Shown here in pieces: positions 8,401 through 16,687 of a DNA stretch of 64,000 nt (its first letter is position 1; every line of letters starts with the position of its first letter). Under the pieces are notes generated by a model, which saw only the letters and a program-made list of their open reading frames with translations, ran no database searches and was not told the DNA's origin. The DNA comes from Pseudoalteromonas sp. NC201 (GTDB lineage Bacteria > Pseudomonadota > Gammaproteobacteria > Enterobacterales > Alteromonadaceae): positions 1,158,501 through 1,222,500 of the forward strand of contig NZ_CP022522.1 in NCBI RefSeq assembly GCF_002850255.1. The letters are read 5' to 3'. The translations under genes and the position numbers were made by a program.

Positions 8401-9504
8401 TAAAAATGCAAAGTCCTGCTGGCAAAAGCGGTCTGCGGATAACTGTTTTATCAAGGTGAAAAGTACGGCATTTTCACTCTCTTGCTCAAACCGTTTGGCG
8501 ATTAACTCTTGTGCAAAGGATGTGGGATAAAACTCGACAAACTCTAGCGTAACCTGGCGCACCCTAGGTAAGGTGTGCTCGCTGAGTGCACAAAGCATAT
8601 TGAGGTCTTTTTCTGTAAGCTTTGGCTGGCTGACAATAATTTTAGGGAAGATACTCAAAATATAGAGCACTTCTGCATCAACTTGCTGACTATTTTCAAT
8701 GTCGTTCGCTTCTTCAAGCAAAGCCCACATGTAGGCACGAATAAAGGTGGGGCGTTGATGTATTAAGATCTCTAGAATATCGACGGTGGCTTGATAGGGC
8801 ATATTGTCAGACTCAAGCAACTCAATAAGTTTGGCGATAAGCTCTGCGTCTAATTCCGAGTCAACCTCATAGTTGTTCAAGGTTGCGACCATATTCACCA
8901 ATGCGCGGATCAAGCCATGACGAATATGTTGATTTTGGCTATGGGCGAGTAAGTTTAAGCAAAATGGCTGCAAATCCAAACGTTGCCAAGCATTTTCTAG
9001 AGTATCGTGATGAGCACGTAAATATCGGTTAGTTAGGGCGCCAAGTTTGGCAATTAAAAACTTAATTTGCTGTTCTATCGTGGCAACTTGATGTTGATAT
9101 CGAGCAACTACAGCGCCTTCGTCAAACCATCGTGAAAATGCTTTTTTATCTTGTTCTAACGCGACTTTAGTGGTGCCAAGTTCTTGAGCATAGGCGATAA
9201 TATGTAGCTCTTTTTCGCTGGCAAATTCAGACTTAGCGATACGCTGTACAAATCCGGTGTGGGATACCTCGAGCAGCAAAATTTGCTCATGTAGGGTCTC
9301 AATTTTATGCCGCAAAAAGGCGATAGATTGAAGTACCAGCCAGTCGGTTTCATCCTCGTTTTCAGGGCGATTGTAAATGAGTTCCCATGCACACAATTCG
9401 TCGATCAACGCACTGTATTTATGTTGATACAAGTTCAGCCAAAACTTTTCAGTTTCGGCAAAAAATAGGGCTTCTAATTGACTCTTTAAGGCTTCAACGC
9501 TCAT
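5437..9504 (-). CDS. capB: Giant CapB/PgsB-like Mur-ligase-fold amide ligase
   Basis: A 1355-residue protein, over three times the usual size of CapB/PgsB (about 390 residues). Residues 1 to about 430 are helical with HEAT/ARM-like repeats. A hydrophobic segment (about 708-724, SQLVFFVLAFISYFW) precedes the ATP-binding loop GWGTRGKSG at 735-743, the signature of the CapB/Mur ligase fold. Further matches are CEAMLIYSK, ITNAYPDHEDILGPTG and, in the ligase C-domain, ALINNRNDRVARSQ. About 300 helical, basic residues follow. CapB/PgsB joins glutamate through its gamma carboxyl using ATP at the inner membrane. The polymer made here could be polyglutamate or another amide polymer. The start overlaps the preceding gene by 11 bases, so it is the last gene of the operon. 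Confidence 0.72.
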   Translation of the reverse strand: MSVEALKSQLEALFFAETEKFWLNLYQHKYSALIDELCAWELIYNRPENEDETDWLVLQSIAFLRHKIETLHEQILLLEVSHTGFVQRIAKSEFASEKELHIIAYAQELGTTKVALEQDKKAFSRWFDEGAVVARYQHQVATIEQQIKFLIAKLGALTNRYLRAHHDTLENAWQRLDLQPFCLNLLAHSQNQHIRHGLIRALVNMVATLNNYEVDSELDAELIAKLIELLESDNMPYQATVDILEILIHQRPTFIRAYMWALLEEANDIENSQQVDAEVLYILSIFPKIIVSQPKLTEKDLNMLCALSEHTLPRVRQVTLEFVEFYPTSFAQELIAKRFEQESENAVLFTLIKQLSADRFCQQDFAFLLWQRVLTGDFSMQLKRLALEQSARIMLNMQLESNQAELCFKRFIDTLNDCLSNETNIAVCRYITRAREQLGSFYHQAIIAQLNASLEANEQSDALATWSRDELGRSLSYIAQRGQSLNASKTKAGWRIQQGYRQARRLWRVIHEIRQPSTDKRQSYSHTKAKKPSVSIHVPSCTTAEISETKVPGELLFNIAEQTSRPHLPLLDFLLSVLTNDHSKEDAKTYTPDGILAVTPPSTLWRRLKAYWTITWQFAELDRLRKGNELEQGKYLDALNTLGFSLHFSAYGDIAKTPFPVAKDIQQLYTRSGVTSALLTIWSSFKEYVDAIYQNSISQLVFFVLAFISYFWTRHIYVSKRIKQNRKHIPVSIGGWGTRGKSGTERLKSALFSSLALRVVSKTTGCEAMLIYSKISGEQYEIPLFRPFDKASIWEQADVLHFAKQVKADVFLWECMGLTPRYVKILVRWMKDNFATITNAYPDHEDILGPTGLDVAKEMSAFLGYNTQVFTAEQNMASVLNLAAEQKNTSLIQIHWGDGYQITPDILAKYPYVEHPDNIALVCKMAQYIGINKDYVFKETASRVIPDVGVLQQFTTAKIGAISQSFINSMSANERLATIENWKRLNIVEQGKQAQIVALINNRNDRVARSQVFANILANDLHFDAIVVIGTNIDGFFKYFMVALENLLHSIFSNNDHNALRDLLRRLRLTLSRDALIASLNTTTDKLPESAFSSLDSLQSQLNNEDDTHHPTLKRFEAWTIAQSLLEVEDLSTRLSQTAALAEQLASLKCTLVHDSDIKPDALNQIIAKQALPNEHQIIVGMQNIKGAGLGYVYMWQKWQLFNQHCERLSHRNVTQTEFRNGLSRILQQEELSAIECQYLADKLDLFEALPNAQSEFSQAELTQIKRKLEQQIQRLGSKDNTRARSPLTRFLNKLVESFLDAGAAVKRKKIAVQVYKDIADFRITIEKATLILSELNRSQKPGWLKLQNGKRRKK

Positions 9505-12500
9505 GTAAATCTTGCTCTAATAAATGACTTAGCTGTAACGATTCAAAAATAATTTCATCGTGAGCATAGGGGGCAAAAGCGGTTTGCTGTAAATTGCCTA
9601 AACGTACTTGTAGCCCAACCTGATGGGTATTGTTAAACCAGTCTTGAGTCCAAGTTACACCTAACCAACCCGCTGTGTTATGACTAAAGTCAAAACCCGT
9701 TTGCCAACCCAATTGAGTTAAGTATTGCCATGTTGGATTAGGACGGTTCTGATCGGCAAATACATAGCTTGATGTTAATCCAGCGTGGAAAATATGGCCT
9801 TGATAAAATTGATACCAATCAAATGAAAACAGTGCATTGTCGAGCGTTTGCCAATCTTGATTTGACGTCAGTGTAACGCCGGAGCTGAAGTAACTATCAA
9901 CCCAAGGCTGATAGCGCAGCCCAGCATGCGCTTGCCAGCCGTGCTTATGATTATTACGGTAAAAGGTGTACATATCAGGGCCAATTTGCTCATCTGCAAT
10001 AAATTCGTCCTTGCTGATACTGGTGTAAGTGTAAAAAGGCTGCCACCACCAAATGCTTCTAAAACCGCTGTTATAACGGTGAATTTGGCCAAACTTTGTC
10101 GAAATACTAGAGCTTAAATGGGTTTCACTGATAGCCGTTGCATCCTGCCAACGATTGCGTACCCTCGCTTCTGCAAACCAGTTCGACTGCTGCGAGAGCC
10201 AATCGTATTGACCATTGATAGAGAAGGTGTCTTGGTGATGATTATCCATCGTGTAGAAAGTATCGATGCGGTACCAGTTATTCTCATCCTTCACTCTCAA
10301 CGATAAACCTAAATCGAGTGTAGTACGGCTAGGGCTAGGCTCCGTTGTTTGCACAATGTCGTCGCTATCAATATTCAAGAATCCTTCGACGCCAGTGCGA
10401 CTTTCATCAGTTTCAATGCGAGCTTGCTGAAATTTGGGCTCAGCATTTGTTGGTGTTAACTGTTGTTTGGCTTTTAAGAACATTGGCACTTCAGGTACTA
10501 GGTTAACGCGATGCAATGTTGGACTTAACGCCCAGATAGACATGCGTGCTAACGTTTGCTGTTGTTGGCCGGTTAGTGAGACTTGTCCTGCCGGGTGAAA
10601 ATAGGTGGCTTCATTTCTAATACCATTGGCAAAGGTTTCAATTTTAATCAGACTATCTCTAGTTAATTTCGCCGTGATTGGGGTTGTTTCATCAGAGCGA
10701 TAAAAAATTTGCCTCGTATCCAATGGGATATCATGCCATTGACCTTGGCCAAAGTATTGCGGACGTACGCTAACGCTTTGCCCCGATAAAGGGTTGAGCC
10801 AACGCAATTGCAATAGTCCTTGTCGCGTCTCAACTTGTTTAATGCCGTAATAGAGCGGTTGCGTTGGCTGCAGCGAGATCACATCACCTTGACTTGGCCC
10901 CACCAGCTCTACATTAGCAGGCGGTGCCACGATTTGCTTGGCAGCAGAGTAGGCAAACTTTACTCTTACTTGAACTTGTTGATACTCAGAAAAATCAATA
11001 GTCAGTATTTCGTTTGCTCTGAGTGGCAGGCCTGACGGCTGATTTTCTGTGAGGTGTGCGGTGATCTGGTCACCAACGCTTTGCGCCGCAAGCGTATCAA
11101 CTTTTACCTTTTGTGTGCCCACATAACTCGTGTATTGTTCCGCAGCAAGCCATTGACCATAGCGCATCAAGCGGGCATATAAATCGGTTAAAACGGCATC
11201 ATCCGATAAACTGGGGTGCAGACGTTGAAGGACCCTGTTGTAGCTTTCGTTAGACAATGTTTGCTGACTCAGTTGATACAAGGCATTTATCGCAATTTCT
11301 TTAGCACTGAGCTCATCTGCTATGTTCGCATCAGTGCTACTAACCAAGTGCGCAGACTTATCTGCAAAAGCCGGAGTGTTAGCGGTTTCTGGTTGCACCC
11401 GGATCTCTACAAACAACTCATTACTACTGAAAAGTGTGAGGCTTTCATTTGCCGCTAATTGAATATATTGCTGCGATGCAACAGATAATCGAGTCGCTTG
11501 TGGCTGCAATTGCAAGTTTGCTGCAATATCACTAAATATGGGTAAAATCCGGGTTTTGGCGTTGTGTTCATATAGCAGCCATTGAGTATTTTTGTATTCT
11601 TGTCCTTGGTACGCAGCACGTGCACTTAGCTTGACCGTCAAAGGCGTTTTAGCAACCAGTTTGATGGGTTTACCTGAACCTAGCGGGTACAGCTCAGTTT
11701 GATTATCCAGTGACTCCACGGCTTGTAGGTCATAGTGATTAAGGCTGTATTGAGGCTGGGTCAGTTCGTTTGTTTGAATTGCCGCGACTTGTTCGGCCTG
11801 TTTTGGTGTTAATGCCATTTGCTGGCTTGTCCACAGCGCTTCTTGCTGAAGCCCGGAATCAAGTAGGTACGTCAACAGGATATCATCGCATTGATATTGC
11901 GTGATATCGGTTTCGTGGGCAGCGCATAATAGGCTAGCTTGGATATATTCATTCTGTGCTAAATATCTCGTGAGTAGTTCATTGGCAGCGTACTCTCTTA
12001 AAGATTGAGCGGTGCTTTTTAGCAGTGATTTTAGTAATACCTCGGCGTTTCCACTGCGTTCTAGCTGAGTCAAAATAGTAATATTCAGTTGCCAAGCCAT
12101 TAACGCAACTTGCTCACTATGCCCACTCAAATACGGCTTCAGTTTCGCAAGTGCCATGAGTGGTTTGGTCTTTGCTACGATTTGCAGCTCCGCAAGCACT
12201 TTGGTGGCGGTAAACTGGCCGTGGCTGTCTGTCTTAACACTTAGTTCCGGTGCACTCAGCCCGCTAAGAGATAAATAGTAAGTGTCCGCTCGATTTTGTT
12301 TGCTTCTCGCCAGCAGACCTTGAACCAATGACCCTTGGCCTAGCGCTTCTTGCGTCATGGTTAAGAAGTCGGGAAATGGTTGTAAGCGGTTTATTGCTAC
12401 AGCGATATCAAGCGCTTGCTTAGCCCCTTCAATCATCACAACTTTGGATGCTGGATTCATGTGTAGGGTAAGTCTTTGAAAATGACTGCTAGGCGCAACA

Positions 12501-13717
12501 AGCAGCGTATGTTGGCCATGCTCGCTGGTGATGGTTAAGCGTTCTGGCGTTCTTGCTCGAACATACAAGGTAATTGCATTATCAATTCTCAGTATGTTCT
12601 CAAGATGATACTTCAGTGGCTGAGGCGATGTAATGTAATTGACTCGCTGAGCGCTTGAAGTGAGCAGCACTTGCCCAGCGGCGCTGCGGCTGCCCAGTGT
12701 TACTCCACTTATCGCAACATGATGAGTGAGCGGTTGAGGGGAGCTTGGCGTTAAAAAATACACCGTAGAGGCAATATCGTTAAGCATTTGCTTACGTTTG
12801 ACCGCTAACGCCGTGTCAGAAGCGTTAAAAGTGAGTGGAGAAGTATCACCATTCATGTAAAGGGCGCTGAGCTGCTCGTTCAGCTGTTTATTCCAATACG
12901 GACTAAATAGCGACTCTTGCTGCTTTATTCCTGCATTATCGTCGTAAATACCACGGTGCATTTGTAGTAAGTTAAGGTAGGCAGGCACCGATGTTGTGAT
13001 AGTGAGATAACTACCTTGCGGGACAGCAATATAATCTTGGTTAGACAAGCCGACTTTAGGCTCAAGGTACTCATCCGCTTGGATGTCTGATATTGCAATG
13101 GTGCTTATAACCTCACCGTTGACTTTAATTGTGACAGTACCATTTTGCGCAATCGCGTGTAGATCTTTTCGAACTTCTAGTTTGAGCTTTTTGGCGTGCT
13201 CAAAGAACAAGCTTGTCATTTGTGTAGGTTGTAGGTGAAACCAGCGCTCTGTATCTTGCGCTAATTGCAGTGTTTGGTCGTCAAGCCCTGGCAGTCTAAG
13301 TGCGCTTCGATACGGATCTCTGTGGCTATGCATGCTGCCTTGCCAAAGCGCGAGAGATTGAGCGTTATCACCGGTGTAAGCAACCTGAATTAAGCGGTTT
13401 TGTGCTATTGCACTCAGTTGGCAGCGGGATTGAATACATAACCAATCGGATGTTGGAATGGCACGTCGTAGTTCTGGGGTTTGCCCCGCAAAAAATTCGA
13501 ATGTGTCGAGGGCACTTGGCGTTGTGACTAACCACGCGTGACTTGGCAAAAACAGCCACGCTTTTTGCTGCGGTGCAAAGTGCTTGTTAGCATTGGCTTG
13601 GATAAATTGCATACGTGACAGATCAATCCATTGGGCAGCCGTTTGTATCCCTACCTCATTGGCTCGGGATATCGTTGCAAACAGCAGTAGTGTCATTATA
13701 AAAGTGATTGCACGCAT
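9494..13717 (-). CDS. Very large envelope protein with C-terminal outer-membrane beta-barrel
   Basis: A 1407-residue exported protein with an N-terminal signal peptide (ITFIMTLLLFATISRANE). A long beta-rich periplasmic part comes first. A helical-repeat stretch follows (about 430-640, with segments such as LAQNEYIQASLLCAAHETD), then more beta-rich sequence. The last ~320 residues (from about 1085) alternate polar and aromatic residues in strands (NNWYRIDTFYTMDN, SNWFAEARVRNRW, GWLGVTWTQDWFNN), as expected for an outer-membrane barrel. The plan resembles polymer exporters such as PgaA and BcsC, which combine periplasmic helical repeats with a barrel, but I see no direct homology. Its place between the hydrolase candidate and the CapB-like ligase suggests an exit pore. 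The start overlaps the previous gene by 22 bases. Confidence 0.6.
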   Translation of the reverse strand: MRAITFIMTLLLFATISRANEVGIQTAAQWIDLSRMQFIQANANKHFAPQQKAWLFLPSHAWLVTTPSALDTFEFFAGQTPELRRAIPTSDWLCIQSRCQLSAIAQNRLIQVAYTGDNAQSLALWQGSMHSHRDPYRSALRLPGLDDQTLQLAQDTERWFHLQPTQMTSLFFEHAKKLKLEVRKDLHAIAQNGTVTIKVNGEVISTIAISDIQADEYLEPKVGLSNQDYIAVPQGSYLTITTSVPAYLNLLQMHRGIYDDNAGIKQQESLFSPYWNKQLNEQLSALYMNGDTSPLTFNASDTALAVKRKQMLNDIASTVYFLTPSSPQPLTHHVAISGVTLGSRSAAGQVLLTSSAQRVNYITSPQPLKYHLENILRIDNAITLYVRARTPERLTITSEHGQHTLLVAPSSHFQRLTLHMNPASKVVMIEGAKQALDIAVAINRLQPFPDFLTMTQEALGQGSLVQGLLARSKQNRADTYYLSLSGLSAPELSVKTDSHGQFTATKVLAELQIVAKTKPLMALAKLKPYLSGHSEQVALMAWQLNITILTQLERSGNAEVLLKSLLKSTAQSLREYAANELLTRYLAQNEYIQASLLCAAHETDITQYQCDDILLTYLLDSGLQQEALWTSQQMALTPKQAEQVAAIQTNELTQPQYSLNHYDLQAVESLDNQTELYPLGSGKPIKLVAKTPLTVKLSARAAYQGQEYKNTQWLLYEHNAKTRILPIFSDIAANLQLQPQATRLSVASQQYIQLAANESLTLFSSNELFVEIRVQPETANTPAFADKSAHLVSSTDANIADELSAKEIAINALYQLSQQTLSNESYNRVLQRLHPSLSDDAVLTDLYARLMRYGQWLAAEQYTSYVGTQKVKVDTLAAQSVGDQITAHLTENQPSGLPLRANEILTIDFSEYQQVQVRVKFAYSAAKQIVAPPANVELVGPSQGDVISLQPTQPLYYGIKQVETRQGLLQLRWLNPLSGQSVSVRPQYFGQGQWHDIPLDTRQIFYRSDETTPITAKLTRDSLIKIETFANGIRNEATYFHPAGQVSLTGQQQQTLARMSIWALSPTLHRVNLVPEVPMFLKAKQQLTPTNAEPKFQQARIETDESRTGVEGFLNIDSDDIVQTTEPSPSRTTLDLGLSLRVKDENNWYRIDTFYTMDNHHQDTFSINGQYDWLSQQSNWFAEARVRNRWQDATAISETHLSSSISTKFGQIHRYNSGFRSIWWWQPFYTYTSISKDEFIADEQIGPDMYTFYRNNHKHGWQAHAGLRYQPWVDSYFSSGVTLTSNQDWQTLDNALFSFDWYQFYQGHIFHAGLTSSYVFADQNRPNPTWQYLTQLGWQTGFDFSHNTAGWLGVTWTQDWFNNTHQVGLQVRLGNLQQTAFAPYAHDEIIFESLQLSHLLEQDLHER

Positions 13718-14448
13718 TTAGTAAACTGCTCTAGTTGTTGATTGTTATTAATTAATTGCTTTCTTGTTTGATAGCTTAGCTCAATATGGATAAAGCTATA
13801 TTCAGGAAGCGCAAGCTGATGCATGATATTTTGCGTCCCGCCAAGTTCTTGCACTTCTTGAGGGTAAATCAGCGCCCGATAACCTTGCTTAACAAGACAA
13901 GACTTCAACTTCCATAGTGTGTCGTCATTTGTTTTGCCTTGGCTTAAAATTATTTCGCTTAGTTTACCGGCGTCGGTTTTTCGCTTCTTCTGACTAAACC
14001 CATGTATTTGGAACACTTTTGCTATTGGGTGTAAAGATGTAAAAGCTATGATAGCTGACGCGTGAATATTGTGAGGTTGCTTGGCGTAATCATAGGTTTT
14101 ACCAGTGTCATTGTTATCGTATCTGTGTTTTGTGTTGTTCAGTAACACTTGGCAACTGTGCTGGAAAATGTGCTCACCAATGGTCAGCGTATGTTTATCA
14201 TGAAAGCGATGTGGAACAGACACCACGCAAGGCCGATGCGTTGGCGCATACGTGACTTCGCCGTGCGCGTCACTTTGAGGCTTTGGCGTCAGTGTAAATT
14301 GCTCTGCTTGGTGCGTAAATTGCCAGCCATCGAGCGCTACAGGTTGGTTAAACCATTGCGCCATCTTGCTGCTGTCGGGAATCGCAGCGTTAACATTCAA
14401 TGACAGGCACAATGTAATGTAAAGTGCGTAGCGACTAAGGTGTCTCAT
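13696..14448 (-). CDS. Periplasmic protein, candidate zinc amidohydrolase (N-formylglutamate amidohydrolase / polyglutamate hydrolase-like)
   Basis: A 250-residue protein with a signal peptide (RHLSRYALYITLCLSLNVNAA). The segment CVVSVPHRFHDKHT and the later strands VFQIHGFSQKKR and FIHIELSYQTRKQL fall in the order seen in N-formylglutamate amidohydrolase and phage polyglutamate hydrolase folds (PH-x-x-x-D/H, HGF/HSF, HIELS-x-x-x-R). The assignment is by eye and tentative. A periplasmic hydrolase that trims or releases polymer would suit the surrounding capA/capC/capB-like genes, and depolymerases such as CapD and PgdS often accompany such loci. It overlaps its neighbours by 14 and 22 bases. 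Confidence 0.45.
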   Translation of the reverse strand: MRHLSRYALYITLCLSLNVNAAIPDSSKMAQWFNQPVALDGWQFTHQAEQFTLTPKPQSDAHGEVTYAPTHRPCVVSVPHRFHDKHTLTIGEHIFQHSCQVLLNNTKHRYDNNDTGKTYDYAKQPHNIHASAIIAFTSLHPIAKVFQIHGFSQKKRKTDAGKLSEIILSQGKTNDDTLWKLKSCLVKQGYRALIYPQEVQELGGTQNIMHQLALPEYSFIHIELSYQTRKQLINNNQQLEQFTKCVQSLL

Positions 14449-16687
14449 CTTGCCACCAGTTTAATGTTGCATCAGGCTGTTCATTTTCCTCTAGTACACT
14501 TATCCAAACATCATGTGAAAAGCGAAGCGTCATGGTTTTAGGCGATGTTAAGTCTTGAAACAGCGGCAAAGTAATACTTGGGTACTCGTACAGCTCCGCG
14601 TGATTAGGGTTAAAAAACATCCTCGTTTGTGCTGGGTTTAGATGTAGTACAAAGTGTTTAGTTAAAATGGTGTATTCATCGCTTGGGGTGATTACCTTAG
14701 TGCTATCCAGAGCGGTTGCTACCGTAATTTCATCTTCAGGGTCGGCACTAAACACTTTGACGACCAAAGCGTTAGGTTGCAAGTTATCCTCGCTAACAGC
14801 AACAGTGAGTGGCGTTGCTTTCGCTACTTTGTACAGGCGGATCTTCCGCACGGTTCTTGGGATCCCTTGATTGATGAAAAGTGCTTGGGTATTAGCTAAC
14901 TCCTCTATTTGTAAGCTGTTTAGCGGAACTTCAAATAGTGTTGGTTTACGCTTTTGCTTCACAATCACACTGCTTGGGTAGCTTGTTGCTTCACCGAGCT
15001 TAAAGAGCGCAGATTTGGCTACCTGACGATATTCAAACTCCATTTGCGGTACTGAGTTATCAAAGTAAGCTTGCTCAATGGGCACCAACGCGATATCCGA
15101 GACAGCTAAAAGCTGCTCTAAGTCTTTGGAGCGGTATTGAGGCAGCAACTCAGGTACTTCTGGTGGTGCTTCAAATAAGCGCACCGATGCTATCTGCTTT
15201 TGTGTGTGAAAGAGGTAATGGTTGTCGGCCTTTTGGCTAAACCATGCGTCAATACCTTGATAAATTGGACTTTCAGGGTCACACACTGGGTAGCAACGAT
15301 GGCTCAGGTAATTAAATGTTGGGCTGCGGGCTTGCAGCTTCACCATCGCATCTTCGGCTTCAATTTTGATTTGATTAACGTTATCTGGTATTGCCAAATA
15401 ACGCTTCTCTGCGGTTGGTAAGGTTTGTCGCTCCGTGGTTTCAGTTATCAGTCTATCGAACAAAGCTTGCTCCGCCGTTGCGGTAAAAACGTAGTCCTTG
15501 ATCCGCTCACTGTTGTTATAGAGGCTCACAGAGAGAGTGCTGCCCATGGGCGCGCGCCACTCTAAAGCGACATCGCTTTTAGGAGAGACTTGATAGTAAA
15601 CCGGCGTTTGCGCGTTGAGCATATAATAATAACTATGCAGCGGGACTATAGGGTCGACGCCATTGCTAAATACCCGAATGCTGGTGGGGGCGTTTGCGCT
15701 AATGGTAACAAGGCCTGTAGGTAAGTTGCTCAGTCTAGATTGGGTAGTGGCTAGCATCTCAGGAGTTAGTCGCTTAGGCGCGCTGAGTTGGCGTAAATCA
15801 TGCCAAACAAAAGTAAGATTTGCATTTTCGGGATGGCTTAATAAATATTCAGTGTGTTCATAGACACGAAAACTGGCGCTTAGCTGCTCCGAAATCAACA
15901 AACTGTCTAAGTCTAGCTGGGTCGAAAAATCATGATTAAGCACATTGTAGGGGAGTGACTCATATAACAAGTCAGCACGAAAGTCGATGTTAGGCACGCC
16001 CTGTGGCGCTAGCTTTTGCCAATCTAACATGACCGAATTGTATTTTTCTTCGTTGGTTAAGGCGTTTTCACCTATGGTGTGGTAATTCGTCATGCGTTCA
16101 CGCCACTCAGTTGGCCTTTTCAGCCATGCTTTGGCAGGGTCGATAATACTGTTACTGGTTTGGGCATGGACGCGTACTACCACGCCTTTAAGCTGAGCAT
16201 TTTCTGGTATTAGCTTTAACGTGATGGTTGCAGCCTGTTGTAACTCTTCACGATTTAAATAAAAGGATTGTCCAGACGCCACGGCCAACGCTTCACGGTT
16301 TTCAATGATCTGTTTTACTTGTTGCTGAAAGTCGTTCGAGGCGGCTTTAGCTGCATGGTGATAAGTACCGCGATAAATAATCGCTCCTTTTGCATCAAGT
16401 AACTGATATTCAATAGCATAGTTGACGGGCTGATCATCCAGTGGTTGCGATTCGAATATCCCATTGGACAACACCCGAACAGACATGGTCCGAGACGGAG
16501 AAAAGGAAAACTTCAGTGCACTGTCGGTTTTTAGCCAATGAACATTGGAGCGAATATTAAACAAGGTCGAGGTATTTGAAGGCTCCGCCGATTTTACCCA
16601 CACAAATAAAGTGACGGCGAACCAAACAAAAAGTAGCAGCAAAGCCGTAAAAATAGCAAATCGTAATACCTGCTTAATCCAGTACAT
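14435..16687 (-). CDS. Inner-membrane-anchored periplasmic protein of the capABC-like operon
   Basis: One N-terminal transmembrane helix (about residues 8-30, FAIFTALLLLFVWFAVTLFVW) is followed by about 710 residues of soluble, beta-rich sequence that should lie in the periplasm. I do not recognise a family. The start is set at the ATG at 16687 because an AGGGG ribosome site (minus strand of 16692-16696) lies just before it. Two upstream in-frame ATGs (16714, 16699) overlap the CapC-like gene further and lack such a site. Its size, bitopic layout and translational coupling suggest a structural partner bridging the inner-membrane synthase and the outer-membrane barrel. Confidence 0.6.
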   Translation of the reverse strand: MYWIKQVLRFAIFTALLLLFVWFAVTLFVWVKSAEPSNTSTLFNIRSNVHWLKTDSALKFSFSPSRTMSVRVLSNGIFESQPLDDQPVNYAIEYQLLDAKGAIIYRGTYHHAAKAASNDFQQQVKQIIENREALAVASGQSFYLNREELQQAATITLKLIPENAQLKGVVVRVHAQTSNSIIDPAKAWLKRPTEWRERMTNYHTIGENALTNEEKYNSVMLDWQKLAPQGVPNIDFRADLLYESLPYNVLNHDFSTQLDLDSLLISEQLSASFRVYEHTEYLLSHPENANLTFVWHDLRQLSAPKRLTPEMLATTQSRLSNLPTGLVTISANAPTSIRVFSNGVDPIVPLHSYYYMLNAQTPVYYQVSPKSDVALEWRAPMGSTLSVSLYNNSERIKDYVFTATAEQALFDRLITETTERQTLPTAEKRYLAIPDNVNQIKIEAEDAMVKLQARSPTFNYLSHRCYPVCDPESPIYQGIDAWFSQKADNHYLFHTQKQIASVRLFEAPPEVPELLPQYRSKDLEQLLAVSDIALVPIEQAYFDNSVPQMEFEYRQVAKSALFKLGEATSYPSSVIVKQKRKPTLFEVPLNSLQIEELANTQALFINQGIPRTVRKIRLYKVAKATPLTVAVSEDNLQPNALVVKVFSADPEDEITVATALDSTKVITPSDEYTILTKHFVLHLNPAQTRMFFNPNHAELYEYPSITLPLFQDLTSPKTMTLRFSHDVWISVLEENEQPDATLNWWQDETP

